This document shows positions 17,864 through 25,648 of a DNA stretch of 64,000 nt, one piece after another. A model generated the notes under the pieces. It made no database searches, was not told the DNA's origin, and saw only the letters and a list, made by a program, of their open reading frames with translations. This DNA is from Xiheimicrobium sp052034585 (GTDB lineage Bacteria > Myxococcota > Myxococcia > Myxococcales > Myxococcaceae). The stretch is taken from contig JBPOIJ010000001.1 of assembly GCA_052034585.1 (NCBI GenBank), forward strand, positions 1-64,000, read 5' to 3'. How positions within the stretch are numbered: position 1 is the first letter of the stretch; every line of letters starts with the position of its first letter. The translations under genes were made by a program, and so were the position numbers.

Positions 17864-19738
17864 CTACTCCTTCGCTTCGTTCCCCGAGCTGCGCTCGATG
17901 CAGCCCTTGGTGAGCGTGTACTGGTAGGTGCCCAGCTCGTCGCGCCAGTACTCACCGACGTACGGCCAGTAGAGCTGATCGTCGGACACGGCGACCGACC
18001 ACTTGTAGTCCTTGACGATCTGCTTGTTGCCGCCCGCGCCGAGCAGCTCCTGGAGGAACTCCTTCTCGCGGTCGGTGGTCTCGAACTTGATGCGCAGGCC
18101 GTTGGCGCGGAGCGTCTTGAGCTGCCCGTTCTCGAAGTCGAGCTTGCCCTTCGCCATGATGCCGGCCTTCTTGATCAGCTGCTCGCGTTGCGCCTTGAGC
18201 GCCTCGATCAGCGACTTGGAGAGGTTCGAGTACTTGAACGCGTCGGACTTCCCGCCGAACCCGTCGATCTCCCCTTCGAGCTCGCCGATCGAGTCGACCG
18301 TCTTCTTCAGGTCCTTGTCGGTGAGCGCGAGGTTCAAGATGCGCTCGAGGATCTCGTCGACGCTCCCCTTCTTCACCAGGCCCGCCTTGTTCTTCTTCCG
18401 CACCTCGTCGAGCACCGTGAAGTACTCGGTGGCCTCCATGTCCTTCGAGACGAGGCTCTCGAGCTCTTCCTGCACCGGCCCGTAGATGTTCTCGAAGTCC
18501 TCGATGATCGAGAGCGCCTCGCGGTAGCGGCAGTTCTCGAAATACACGACCGCCTTCAAGATGAGCGCCTCGGGGAAGTACTCGTCGCGGAAGAACGGGC
18601 TCGAGAGGGTGATCAGGTTGCCGAGCGCGTTCTCGTACTTGCCGATGCGGTAGTTCGCCCAGCTCGACTCGAAGAGCGACTCGAGCCACTGCGGCCCGCC
18701 GCGCTCGACCTTCTGCAGATAGAAGATCGCGTAGCGGTTCTGCCGCGCGCCGTAGTGGGTACGAGCGAGCTGCATGAAGGCGAGCTCACGGAGGTTCTTC
18801 AGGTTGCGCGCCTCCGCCGTCTCGCCCCGGCCCTCTTCGGAGCGGGTCGCGCGAATCACTTCCTTCATCGACTCGAGCGCCGCCTCGAGCTTGTTCTCCC
18901 GGAAGTAGGCGAGGCCCTCGAGGTACTTCGCCTTCGGGTAGAACGGGTCACCCTTGGGGATCTGCAGGCACAGCCGCTTCACCTCGTCGAACGCCTTGTC
19001 GGCCTCTCCCTTGCGATCGGCCTCGTCGTTCGCCTTGCCGTAGACGAAGTTGTAGCGCGCGAGCAGGTAGCGGAACTCGTTGCGGAAGCGCTCGGGGAAC
19101 TCGTAGTTCGCGTACTTCGCGATCTCGTCGAGCACGACCGTCTCGTTCGTCGTCTTGCGGGCGATGAAGAACAGCCACTCGAGCGAGCTCTTGAAGAACT
19201 TGTTCTTGTCGCTGCCGCGGCCGAGCACCTTCGAGAACATGCTCAAGGACGAGTTGTCGAGCCCGAGCTTGTAGAGCGACTTGCCGAGCCAGTACTCGGC
19301 CTCGACCTGCATGCCGCCCATCTTCGGGTCCTGGGTGATCTCGAAGAACGCGAGCGCAGCGGGCTCGAAGGCGTCGGCCTTGAACTGGGAGATCGCCGCG
19401 TCCATTCGTTGGCGATCGCCGGTCTTGCCGGAGACGTCGACCGCGTCGAACGACATCGCCGCGCCCTTGTCGTCCTTCGGCGGCGGAGGCGGCTTCTTCT
19501 TGGTCTCGACGGGCTTGGAGAGATCGAGCCCCTCGGCCGGCAGCTCGACCTCTGGCTGCGGCGTCTCGTCGGGCTTCTTCTCTTCCGGAGGCGGCTTCTT
19601 CTTTCCTCCCGTCGGGCCCTTCTTCGGTGGCTTCTTCTTGCCCCCGCCGAGATCGAGCCCTTCGAAGCTCATCTGGGCCGAGGCCGGGACCGCCAGGGCG
19701 ACGCTCAACACCACGGACAGTGCGCGCAGGAGTCTCAT
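17864..19738 (-). CDS. gltC: gliding motility TPR protein GltC (probable)
   Basis: This 624-residue protein has a signal peptide (cut near PASAQ). A low-complexity Lys/Pro-rich region (about 30-90) follows, then helical tetratricopeptide-like repeats (about 100-500). Size, architecture and position directly behind two outer-membrane barrel genes fit GltC, the periplasmic TPR protein of the Myxococcus xanthus gliding machinery. GltC acts with GltA, GltB and GltK at the outer membrane. Only 1 base separates it from the gltA stop. Identity rests on my recall of the gene set, not an alignment. Confidence 0.75.
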   Translation of the reverse strand: MRLLRALSVVLSVALAVPASAQMSFEGLDLGGGKKKPPKKGPTGGKKKPPPEEKKPDETPQPEVELPAEGLDLSKPVETKKKPPPPPKDDKGAAMSFDAVDVSGKTGDRQRMDAAISQFKADAFEPAALAFFEITQDPKMGGMQVEAEYWLGKSLYKLGLDNSSLSMFSKVLGRGSDKNKFFKSSLEWLFFIARKTTNETVVLDEIAKYANYEFPERFRNEFRYLLARYNFVYGKANDEADRKGEADKAFDEVKRLCLQIPKGDPFYPKAKYLEGLAYFRENKLEAALESMKEVIRATRSEEGRGETAEARNLKNLRELAFMQLARTHYGARQNRYAIFYLQKVERGGPQWLESLFESSWANYRIGKYENALGNLITLSSPFFRDEYFPEALILKAVVYFENCRYREALSIIEDFENIYGPVQEELESLVSKDMEATEYFTVLDEVRKKNKAGLVKKGSVDEILERILNLALTDKDLKKTVDSIGELEGEIDGFGGKSDAFKYSNLSKSLIEALKAQREQLIKKAGIMAKGKLDFENGQLKTLRANGLRIKFETTDREKEFLQELLGAGGNKQIVKDYKWSVAVSDDQLYWPYVGEYWRDELGTYQYTLTKGCIERSSGNEAKE

Positions 19739-19739
19739 C

Positions 19740-20534
19740 TCACTTCTCCTGGAAGACGGTGGGCAGGAAGATCGAGAAGCCGAACTCGACCATCAGCTGG
19801 TTTCGGAGCGAGCCGTTCGGCTGCCCGTCGGCGTTCGTCCCGACCCCGTTCTCGTAATAGATGTTGTCCCGCAGCTCGGTGCGAATGGTGAGGAACTTGT
19901 TGAGGAAGAAGCGGAACCCCAAGCCCAGGTTCCCGCCGATGCCGAGCGCGCCGTTCGGGCCGTAGAGGACCAGCGAAGGCCCGGCGAGCGCGTACATGTT
20001 GAACGACAGCATGCGCTCGGCCGAGAGCGACAACTTCCCGTAGATGGGCGCCCACTGGAAGTCGATGCTCGCCAGCACGGTGTTGAGGCCGTAGGCGACG
20101 TTCGCCGAGCTGCGCGTGCCGTTGGACTCGAGCTGGGTGGTGAGCTCCTCGAGGGTGGGGCTGCGACACGACGGCGGCGTGGTCGCGGTGCCGGAGGTGC
20201 AGATCTGCGCGGCGCCCGAGATGAGCGAGAGGTTGTAGCCACCGCGCGCCGACACCGCGATCGACTCGGTGAAGTGGTAGGTGAGCGCGGCCCCGAAGAA
20301 GAGCTTGCTGAAGAACGCGTCGCGCACCGACAGGCCGATGCCCGGCGAGACCTCGAAGCGCCCGTCCATGAGGAAGAGGTGGCCGGACACTGGAGGAATT
20401 CGCTCACGCAGCGGACCCGAGGCGTCCTTGTCGGCTTCCGAGACGTCTCCTGCCTCTTCTTCGCTCTTCTGCGCCAGCGCAGGGAGCGCCGCGAGCAACG
20501 CGAGCAACAACCACCAACGAGCGAGGGCGCGCAT
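19740..20534 (-). CDS. gltA: outer-membrane beta-barrel protein GltA (probable)
   Basis: This 264-residue protein has a signal peptide (ALPALAQ) and a short acidic linker. About eight amphipathic beta strands follow from FEVSPGIGLSV to the C-terminal FGFSIFLPTV. The start ATG shares its A with the TGA of the upstream paralogue (TGATG). Two small paralogous barrels followed by a TPR protein match gltB-gltA-gltC of M. xanthus gliding motility. Which paralogue is A and which is B is assigned by order only. Confidence 0.72.
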   Translation of the reverse strand: MRALARWWLLLALLAALPALAQKSEEEAGDVSEADKDASGPLRERIPPVSGHLFLMDGRFEVSPGIGLSVRDAFFSKLFFGAALTYHFTESIAVSARGGYNLSLISGAAQICTSGTATTPPSCRSPTLEELTTQLESNGTRSSANVAYGLNTVLASIDFQWAPIYGKLSLSAERMLSFNMYALAGPSLVLYGPNGALGIGGNLGLGFRFFLNKFLTIRTELRDNIYYENGVGTNADGQPNGSLRNQLMVEFGFSIFLPTVFQEK

Positions 20535-21400
20535 CACTCGGCCTCCCGGTAGGTGGACTTGAAGGGAATGAAGAGCGAGACGCCCGCGGTGAGCATCATC
20601 AGGTTCTGGAGCACTCCCTTGGTGCTGCCCGTCGGGGTGTCGACGTAGCTCGTGTTCACCAAGCCGAGGTTCACCGCGATGAAGTCCTTGGCGACGAAGC
20701 GCAGGCCGACGCCGAGATCGAAGGCCGGGCTGATCGGCCGCGGCTGCATGGTGAAGGGATCTTGAGTGCCGGTGCGCTCGGTGAAGACGACGCCCGCGCC
20801 GCCAATGAGGTAGCCGTCGAGGTGGAGGATCGAGTTGAAGAAGGAGACCTTGCCGTAGAGCGGGCTCCACTCGAGATCGCCCATCACGCTCCAGTACGGC
20901 ACCGAGCTGAAGATGCGGCTCTGCAGGGTGCGCGTCGCCTGGCGAACGTCGTCGCTGCGGAACGTCTGAATGATCGAGCCGCGCACCGCGATGGCGAGCG
21001 TGTCGGACGGGTAGAAGGCGAGCCGGAGTTGGCCGCCGAGCCGCCCGTAGAACGGATCGTTCACGTTGAGCTGCACCGCCGGAGAGAGCTCGAAGCGGCC
21101 GCGCTTGATGTACAGCTTGCGCTGCACGCTCTTCACCCGGTCGTCTTGGGTGACGTCTCGCTCGACCGCCGGCTGATCACTGCTCCGCAGCGGCTTGCGC
21201 GTTTCCTCCTTTGCCTTGTCGGTCTTCTTCGGCGTGTCGGCCGTGAGATCGAGCTCGTCCTTCGGAGCGTCCTTCTTCTTGTCGTCTTTTTTGGTGGCGT
21301 CTTCGGTGAGATCGAGCCCGTCCGCTTGCGCGAAGGCCCGCTCCGAAGACACGACCAGCAGCAGGGCCGCCGCTGCCGTCAGGTATCGATGAACCGCCAT
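20534..21400 (-). CDS. gltB: outer-membrane beta-barrel protein GltB (probable)
   Basis: This 288-residue paralogue of the next gene has a signal peptide (ERAFAQ) and a lysine/aspartate-rich linker with two DLT repeats. It then has a barrel from FELSPAVQLNV to AGVSLFIPF. The linker repeats DGLDLTED/DELDLTAD and resembles the EGLDL motif after the signal peptide of the GltC-like protein, suggesting a shared interaction segment. It is first in the three-gene minus-strand operon. The promoter should lie in the 173-base gap to the divergent lipoprotein gene. Confidence 0.72.
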   Translation of the reverse strand: MAVHRYLTAAAALLLVVSSERAFAQADGLDLTEDATKKDDKKKDAPKDELDLTADTPKKTDKAKEETRKPLRSSDQPAVERDVTQDDRVKSVQRKLYIKRGRFELSPAVQLNVNDPFYGRLGGQLRLAFYPSDTLAIAVRGSIIQTFRSDDVRQATRTLQSRIFSSVPYWSVMGDLEWSPLYGKVSFFNSILHLDGYLIGGAGVVFTERTGTQDPFTMQPRPISPAFDLGVGLRFVAKDFIAVNLGLVNTSYVDTPTGSTKGVLQNLMMLTAGVSLFIPFKSTYREAE

Positions 21401-21573
21401 GTTCGTTTGACTCTCCGCGAATTCTTCCCGACGCCACTTACGAGGCAGCGGGCCCCTTGCCGAAACGAGCGGGGCGCACTCTACCTTGCGATCGGTTCCT
21501 GTGAAGCCTCGATCTCGTCAAGTCGTGTGTTACGGTGCCGCGCCGCTGGAGCGAAGGGGCTGCGAGGAAACGA

Positions 21574-22074
21574 ATGTCGAAGGTCACACGTCTGAAGCAC
21601 CTCATCTTCTTCGGGTTCGCGACGGCGCTGAGCGCGTGTCCTCCCCGAGGTGACTTGAACCGCCCGTGCCAGATGCCGCGACGAACCGACGCCGGCATCG
21701 TCTTTCTCACGGAGAAAGAAGTTCGCGCCCGCACCGGCACCGCCTCGAACGCGACTCGCGACTTCCTTGCCTTCGGCTCGCTCGATTGTGACGGGCTGCT
21801 CTGCGTGCGTGACGCGACCTACGTGACCGACGCTGGAGACAACGACATCGCCACCGGGTACTGCTCGGAGCCCTGCAACCCGGGGATCGCCTGCCCGTCG
21901 TACGATCAGCAGCTCGACGAGCGCGGCGACACCAAGCTCACCTGCCGCGCGCTGCTCCTCGACGAGCAGACGCTCGAGGCGATCAACCAGGACCCCGCCG
22001 CGCGCGGCCTCAACAACAACGTGAAGACGCCCTTCTTCTGTGCGCGTGGCACGACGCCCGACGCCGGAATGTGA
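21574..22074 (+). CDS. cglC: cysteine-containing outer-membrane lipoprotein, CglC/GltK-like
   Basis: This 166-residue lipoprotein has a lipobox LSAC at residues 19-22. The mature part holds nine further cysteines, mostly in a CDGLLC...CSEPCNPGIAC block. In M. xanthus the lipoprotein CglC (GltK) is encoded beside gltB-gltA-gltC, so position and type fit. CglC is one of the lipoproteins that can be exchanged between cells to rescue gliding. The ATG at 21574 has a GAGG site; the frame is open 13 codons further but that part is not signal-like. Divergent from gltB. Confidence 0.6.
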   Translation: MSKVTRLKHLIFFGFATALSACPPRGDLNRPCQMPRRTDAGIVFLTEKEVRARTGTASNATRDFLAFGSLDCDGLLCVRDATYVTDAGDNDIATGYCSEPCNPGIACPSYDQQLDERGDTKLTCRALLLDEQTLEAINQDPAARGLNNNVKTPFFCARGTTPDAGM

Positions 22075-22223
22075 CTTCGACGCCTTCACCCTGAGCCCCG
22101 GGTAGGACAGTTCGTGACATCGACCGGAAGGCGCATGCGCGCTCATCCGCCGTCTGCCTGATGAACCGAAAGCCAGAGCACGGGAGGATATGGCCTGTGC
22201 CTCGCAATAGATCGTCTTGGCCG

Positions 22224-22240
22224 CTGGTTCGTAGAACCAG
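22224..22240. other. short perfect hairpin in the leader of the VWA gene
   Basis: CTGGTTC-GTA-GAACCAG forms a 7-base-pair stem with a 3-base loop, about 50 bases before the VWA gene start and 150 bases after the lipoprotein stop. There is no T-run. It could be a weak terminator or a leader structure. Confidence 0.4.
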
Positions 22241-22291
22241 GGCGCGGCGGGTGGTGTCAGGGCGAGAACACGAACGGTTTCGGAGGCTTCA

Positions 22292-23719
22292 ATGAACAGG
22301 ACAGGCATTTTCTTGGCGGTGGCAGGGGTGCTTGCCCTGCTCGCACTCGTGGTTGGGCTTCCGCGCACGAGCGGACCGTCGACCACTCCCGTGGTCGAAA
22401 CGCCCATCGTCACCCCGCAACAGCAGACCGCCAGCAACGGCAGCCTCAGCCTGACGACCCGCCTCTCGCACCCCTTCGTCAACGTCGGCTCGAACGACGT
22501 CTTCTTGGCGGCCGACATCAAGGCCGTCGAGGTGCCTGGCAAGACGCGCTCGCCGGTGAACCTCGCGCTGGTGATCGATCGCTCCGGCTCGATGAGCGGC
22601 TTCAAGTTGAACCAGGCCAAACAAGCGGCCCGGCAGCTCGTGTCCCAGCTGCGGCCCGAAGATCGGCTCTCGATCGTCCACTACGGCAGTGACGTGAAGG
22701 CGATGGAGGGCGTCTACGCCACGCCCGAGAACCGCGATCGCCTGCTCGCGTACATCGACGGCATCTGGGACGACGGCGGCACCAACATCGCCGCGGGCCT
22801 CACCACCGGCCGCGATCTGCTGCTGCGCGCGAAGAGCGACTTCAAGGTGAACCGCATCGTGTTGATCAGCGACGGCCAGCCCACCGAGGGCGTCACCGAG
22901 CACGCGGCGCTGGTGCAGATCGCCCGCGACATTCGCATGGCCGGCGCGTCGGTCTCGAGCATCGGCGTGGGCACCGACTTCAACGAGCAGCTGATGGAGT
23001 CGTTCGCCGAGGTCGGCGCCGGCGCCTACGCCTACCTGCAGGACGCCGCCCAGCTCGAGCAGATCTTCCAGAAGGATCTCAACGCCGCCTCGACCCAGGT
23101 CGCGCGCAACGTGACCCTCACCGTGAAGGTGCCGGCTGGCGCGACGCTCGTCCGCACCCTCGGCTACACCCCGATCGCGCGCTCCTCGTCGGGCAACGAC
23201 GAGCTCGTCACCCTGGCGCTGCCCGACTTCGCTGCCGGCGCGACCGAGCGGGTGGTGATCGAGTTCGCGGTCAACGGGCAGAAGGACGGCCAGGTGCTCG
23301 ACGTGAGCCAGCTGAGCCTCGCCTACACCGATCTCCTCGCCAGCCAGCCCGTCACCACCAACGCCTTCGTGCGCTCGACCGTCTCTGGCGACTCGCGCCT
23401 GGTGGAGACGAAGCAAGACGGTGAGGCGCTCGTCTTCGCAGCGCGCGCCCAGGCCGGCGCCAACACGCAGGCGGCCGTCGATGCGCTCCGTCGCGGCGAT
23501 CGCGGCCAGGCGCTCCAGTTCTTCGAGGCGAACAAGCGCATCTTGAACGAGTCGAGCAAGGCTGCAGGCGCGCCCGCCGTCGGCAAGGACCTCGCCGAGC
23601 AGGAAGAGCTCATCGACGGCCTCAACCAGGCCAACGACGAGGGCGCGATCAACTCCTACTCGAAGCAGGCGCGGAAGAAGGCGCGCCTCGACTTCGGCCT
23701 CTTCGGCTCGACCTACTAA
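22292..23719 (+). CDS. membrane-anchored von Willebrand factor A (VWA) domain protein
   Basis: This 475-residue protein has an N-terminal membrane anchor (about 5-24, no lipobox). A VWA domain spans about 85-270 with an intact MIDAS metal site: DRSGS (Asp96, Ser98, Ser100), Thr164 in DGGTN and Asp194 in ISDGQP. A beta-sandwich follows, then a helical C-terminus. The order resembles inter-alpha-trypsin-inhibitor-like VWA proteins of bacteria. It is probably periplasmic or surface-exposed and binds a ligand through the metal. A GGAGG site precedes the ATG. It lies beside the gliding genes but lacks the cysteine-rich lipoprotein form of the M. xanthus VWA adhesin CglB. Confidence 0.85.
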   Translation: MNRTGIFLAVAGVLALLALVVGLPRTSGPSTTPVVETPIVTPQQQTASNGSLSLTTRLSHPFVNVGSNDVFLAADIKAVEVPGKTRSPVNLALVIDRSGSMSGFKLNQAKQAARQLVSQLRPEDRLSIVHYGSDVKAMEGVYATPENRDRLLAYIDGIWDDGGTNIAAGLTTGRDLLLRAKSDFKVNRIVLISDGQPTEGVTEHAALVQIARDIRMAGASVSSIGVGTDFNEQLMESFAEVGAGAYAYLQDAAQLEQIFQKDLNAASTQVARNVTLTVKVPAGATLVRTLGYTPIARSSSGNDELVTLALPDFAAGATERVVIEFAVNGQKDGQVLDVSQLSLAYTDLLASQPVTTNAFVRSTVSGDSRLVETKQDGEALVFAARAQAGANTQAAVDALRRGDRGQALQFFEANKRILNESSKAAGAPAVGKDLAEQEELIDGLNQANDEGAINSYSKQARKKARLDFGLFGSTY

Positions 23720-23753
23720 GTCGTTCTCCTCTCCCACGGAAACTCTGACGCCC

Positions 23754-25040
23754 ATGTCCTCGACCGCCGTCGTTCAGCTGCAGCAGCGCGATGTCTTCGA
23801 ACGAAACGTGACGCGGTCGCTCCTGGCGGGCGCCGGAGCGGGCGTGGTGGCCTGGCTCACCGCCAAGCTGCAGGTGCCGGTGCCCCTGTCCTTCCTGGCC
23901 ATCGCCTCGATGGGCCTGGCGTGCGTACGAGGAGACAAGCTCGATCGGCTGCTCTTGATGGGCGCCTCGGTGTTGTTGCCCGCCCTCCCCTGGCTCTTCG
24001 GCTTCACCCAGGGGTGGACGGTGGGGCTCGCGGGAGCGGTCGCGGGCGCGGTCGTGGTGAAGTCGCGGCTGTCCGAGTACGGCGAGGAAGGTTCGGTGGG
24101 CAGCTCCCGGCCGGGCGTCGCGCACTACGTCGCCACCGCTGGCGCGACCGCGGGGCTCTCGGTCGCTGGGCTCAAGGTCGCCGAGATTCTCTCTTCGCGA
24201 ATGACCGACGCAGCGACGCCGATGCTGCTCAACGCCGCGGTGAGCGGAACGATCATCGCGCTCTTCGCGGGCCTGGGCTCGCTCGCCTCGCACGTCGCGC
24301 TCAAGGCCGACCCGGTGGAGGCGCGGGGCGACGAGGTGCTCCCCACCCTCCAGGGCGAGTTCGCCGAGCAGCTCACCAAGGCGATGGGGCTGTACCGACA
24401 GTGCGGCCGCCAGCTCGCGGAGCTGCCCCGAGAGCCGGCGCGGGAAGAGCTGGCGCGCACCGTCAGCAAGCTCACCAAGGACGGGGTCGATCTCGCGGGC
24501 GAGTGGGCGGGCGTCGAAGCCCAGCTGCACGACGACGCGCACCGCAACCTCGAGAAGGAGATCGCCGAGCTCACCGACTCCGCCAACAAGGCGCGTGACG
24601 CGGTCGCCAAGAAGCAGCTCGAGCTCGCCGCGTCGTCGCTCCAGGAAGAGCTGGAGCGGCTCGGTGAGATGAAGCTCAAGCGGGAACGGGTGCTCGCGAA
24701 GCTCAAGTCGCAGATCGCGCTCCTCGAGCGGGCCCGGGTCGCCCTCATCGGCATGCGGAGCTCGCACGCCACCGTCCGCGCCGCCGAGATGTCGGCCGTC
24801 GCCCGCAAGCTGAACGCGCTCGCGACCGCCCAGGCCGACGAGGCCAAGCTCGCCCACGCGGTCGCCACCAACGCCGAGATCGCCGCCATCGAGACCCGCA
24901 AGGCCGACGCCGCGACCCAGGCGCAGCTGAGCGCCACGAAGGAGCAGCCCACCGCCGCCGAGCCCATGCAGCCGGTCGTGGCCATCAGCGACGCCAACCC
25001 GACCGACGTCTTCCCCGCGCCCGACAAGGTGAAGAACTGA
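23754..25040 (+). CDS. membrane protein with cytoplasmic coiled coil, function unknown
   Basis: This 428-residue protein has about five or six hydrophobic segments in residues 20-185. Then comes a long charged helical region (about 205-400) rich in Glu/Lys/Ala with coiled-coil character, ending in a Pro-containing tail. No catalytic motif is visible. It starts 34 bases after the VWA gene and may be co-transcribed with it. The shape suggests a scaffold at the inner membrane. Nothing more specific can be supported. Confidence 0.75.
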   Translation: MSSTAVVQLQQRDVFERNVTRSLLAGAGAGVVAWLTAKLQVPVPLSFLAIASMGLACVRGDKLDRLLLMGASVLLPALPWLFGFTQGWTVGLAGAVAGAVVVKSRLSEYGEEGSVGSSRPGVAHYVATAGATAGLSVAGLKVAEILSSRMTDAATPMLLNAAVSGTIIALFAGLGSLASHVALKADPVEARGDEVLPTLQGEFAEQLTKAMGLYRQCGRQLAELPREPAREELARTVSKLTKDGVDLAGEWAGVEAQLHDDAHRNLEKEIAELTDSANKARDAVAKKQLELAASSLQEELERLGEMKLKRERVLAKLKSQIALLERARVALIGMRSSHATVRAAEMSAVARKLNALATAQADEAKLAHAVATNAEIAAIETRKADAATQAQLSATKEQPTAAEPMQPVVAISDANPTDVFPAPDKVKN

Positions 25041-25120
25041 CAGGTCGACTCCGCCGATCACCGCTCTCTTACGAGGTGCGAGCGGCGGCTTGCGAGGCGA
25101 CCGCTCCCGGCATGCGCTGC

Positions 25121-25396
25121 TCAGGCGAGCCAGTCGAGCACCTGAATGAGCGCGACGAGTGGCACGAGGGGAACGTCGACCGACTTCTTCTCGAGCTGGA
25201 GCACGACGCGATCGCCGCGACGGTGCACCTCGAAGAGCCCCTTCCAGCGAGCCCCGGCTGGCTCGAACTCGACGCGGTGCGGCTGCTCGTCTCTCACCCC
25301 TGCTTCCCAGAGGCGGCGGCCGAGCCCTTCGAGGATTCGTGCGATCTCCCGCGCGTCTCTCAGCGACAGCTCACAGGGTCGACCGTCGGGTTTCAC
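25121..25396 (-). CDS. small hypothetical protein (91 aa)
   Basis: The frame encodes helical sequence (ELSLRDAREIARILEGLG) and then strands (FEVHRRGDRVVLQLEKKSVDVPL), closing with a hydrophobic helix. This composition is protein-like, unlike the opposite strand. The start is a GTG at 25396; no ATG is in frame. Another short frame on the same strand (25371-25487) overlaps its start. Convergent to the membrane coiled-coil gene. Function unknown. Confidence 0.55.
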   Translation of the reverse strand: MKPDGRPCELSLRDAREIARILEGLGRRLWEAGVRDEQPHRVEFEPAGARWKGLFEVHRRGDRVVLQLEKKSVDVPLVPLVALIQVLDWLA

Positions 25397-25487
25397 CCTC
25401 CAGCACCTTCAGCTCGACCGACCGCTCCGCCGGCGCGATGACGAGGGAACCGCGAACGACCATCCACACGAAGACGTCGGAGTGCAT
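25371..25487 (-). CDS. very small hypothetical ORF (38 aa) upstream of the 91-aa gene
   Basis: From an ATG at 25487 the frame reads MHSDVFVWMVVRGSL, then PAERSVELKVLEGE, and stops inside the next gene (26-base overlap). The strand-like sequence is plausible protein. It is too short for confident calling, and could be a leader or the upstream half of a frameshifted single gene with its neighbour. Confidence 0.25.
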   Translation of the reverse strand: MHSDVFVWMVVRGSLVIAPAERSVELKVLEGETRRSTL

Positions 25488-25648
25488 GGGTGGGCCGACG
25501 GTGGGTGCGCCGTCATCTGACGCGCCTCGAAGCCCACGCCGCAGCGAGTGCACCGGGCGAATCGGGTGATCGCAGAAACTGCGTCGCGGCTCGGGCGTTT
25601 CCGCGGAGTTCTGCTGGCACACGCACTGCTCGTCGATACACCACGCCC

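Noticed and set aside
22292..23719. Calling the VWA gene cglB
   Set aside because: It lacks the lipobox and cysteine-rich character of CglB; only the VWA domain is shared.
25061..25085. CCGCTC/GAGCGG stem as a terminator after the membrane coiled-coil gene
   Set aside because: The stem is only 6 bp with a 13-base loop and no T-run.
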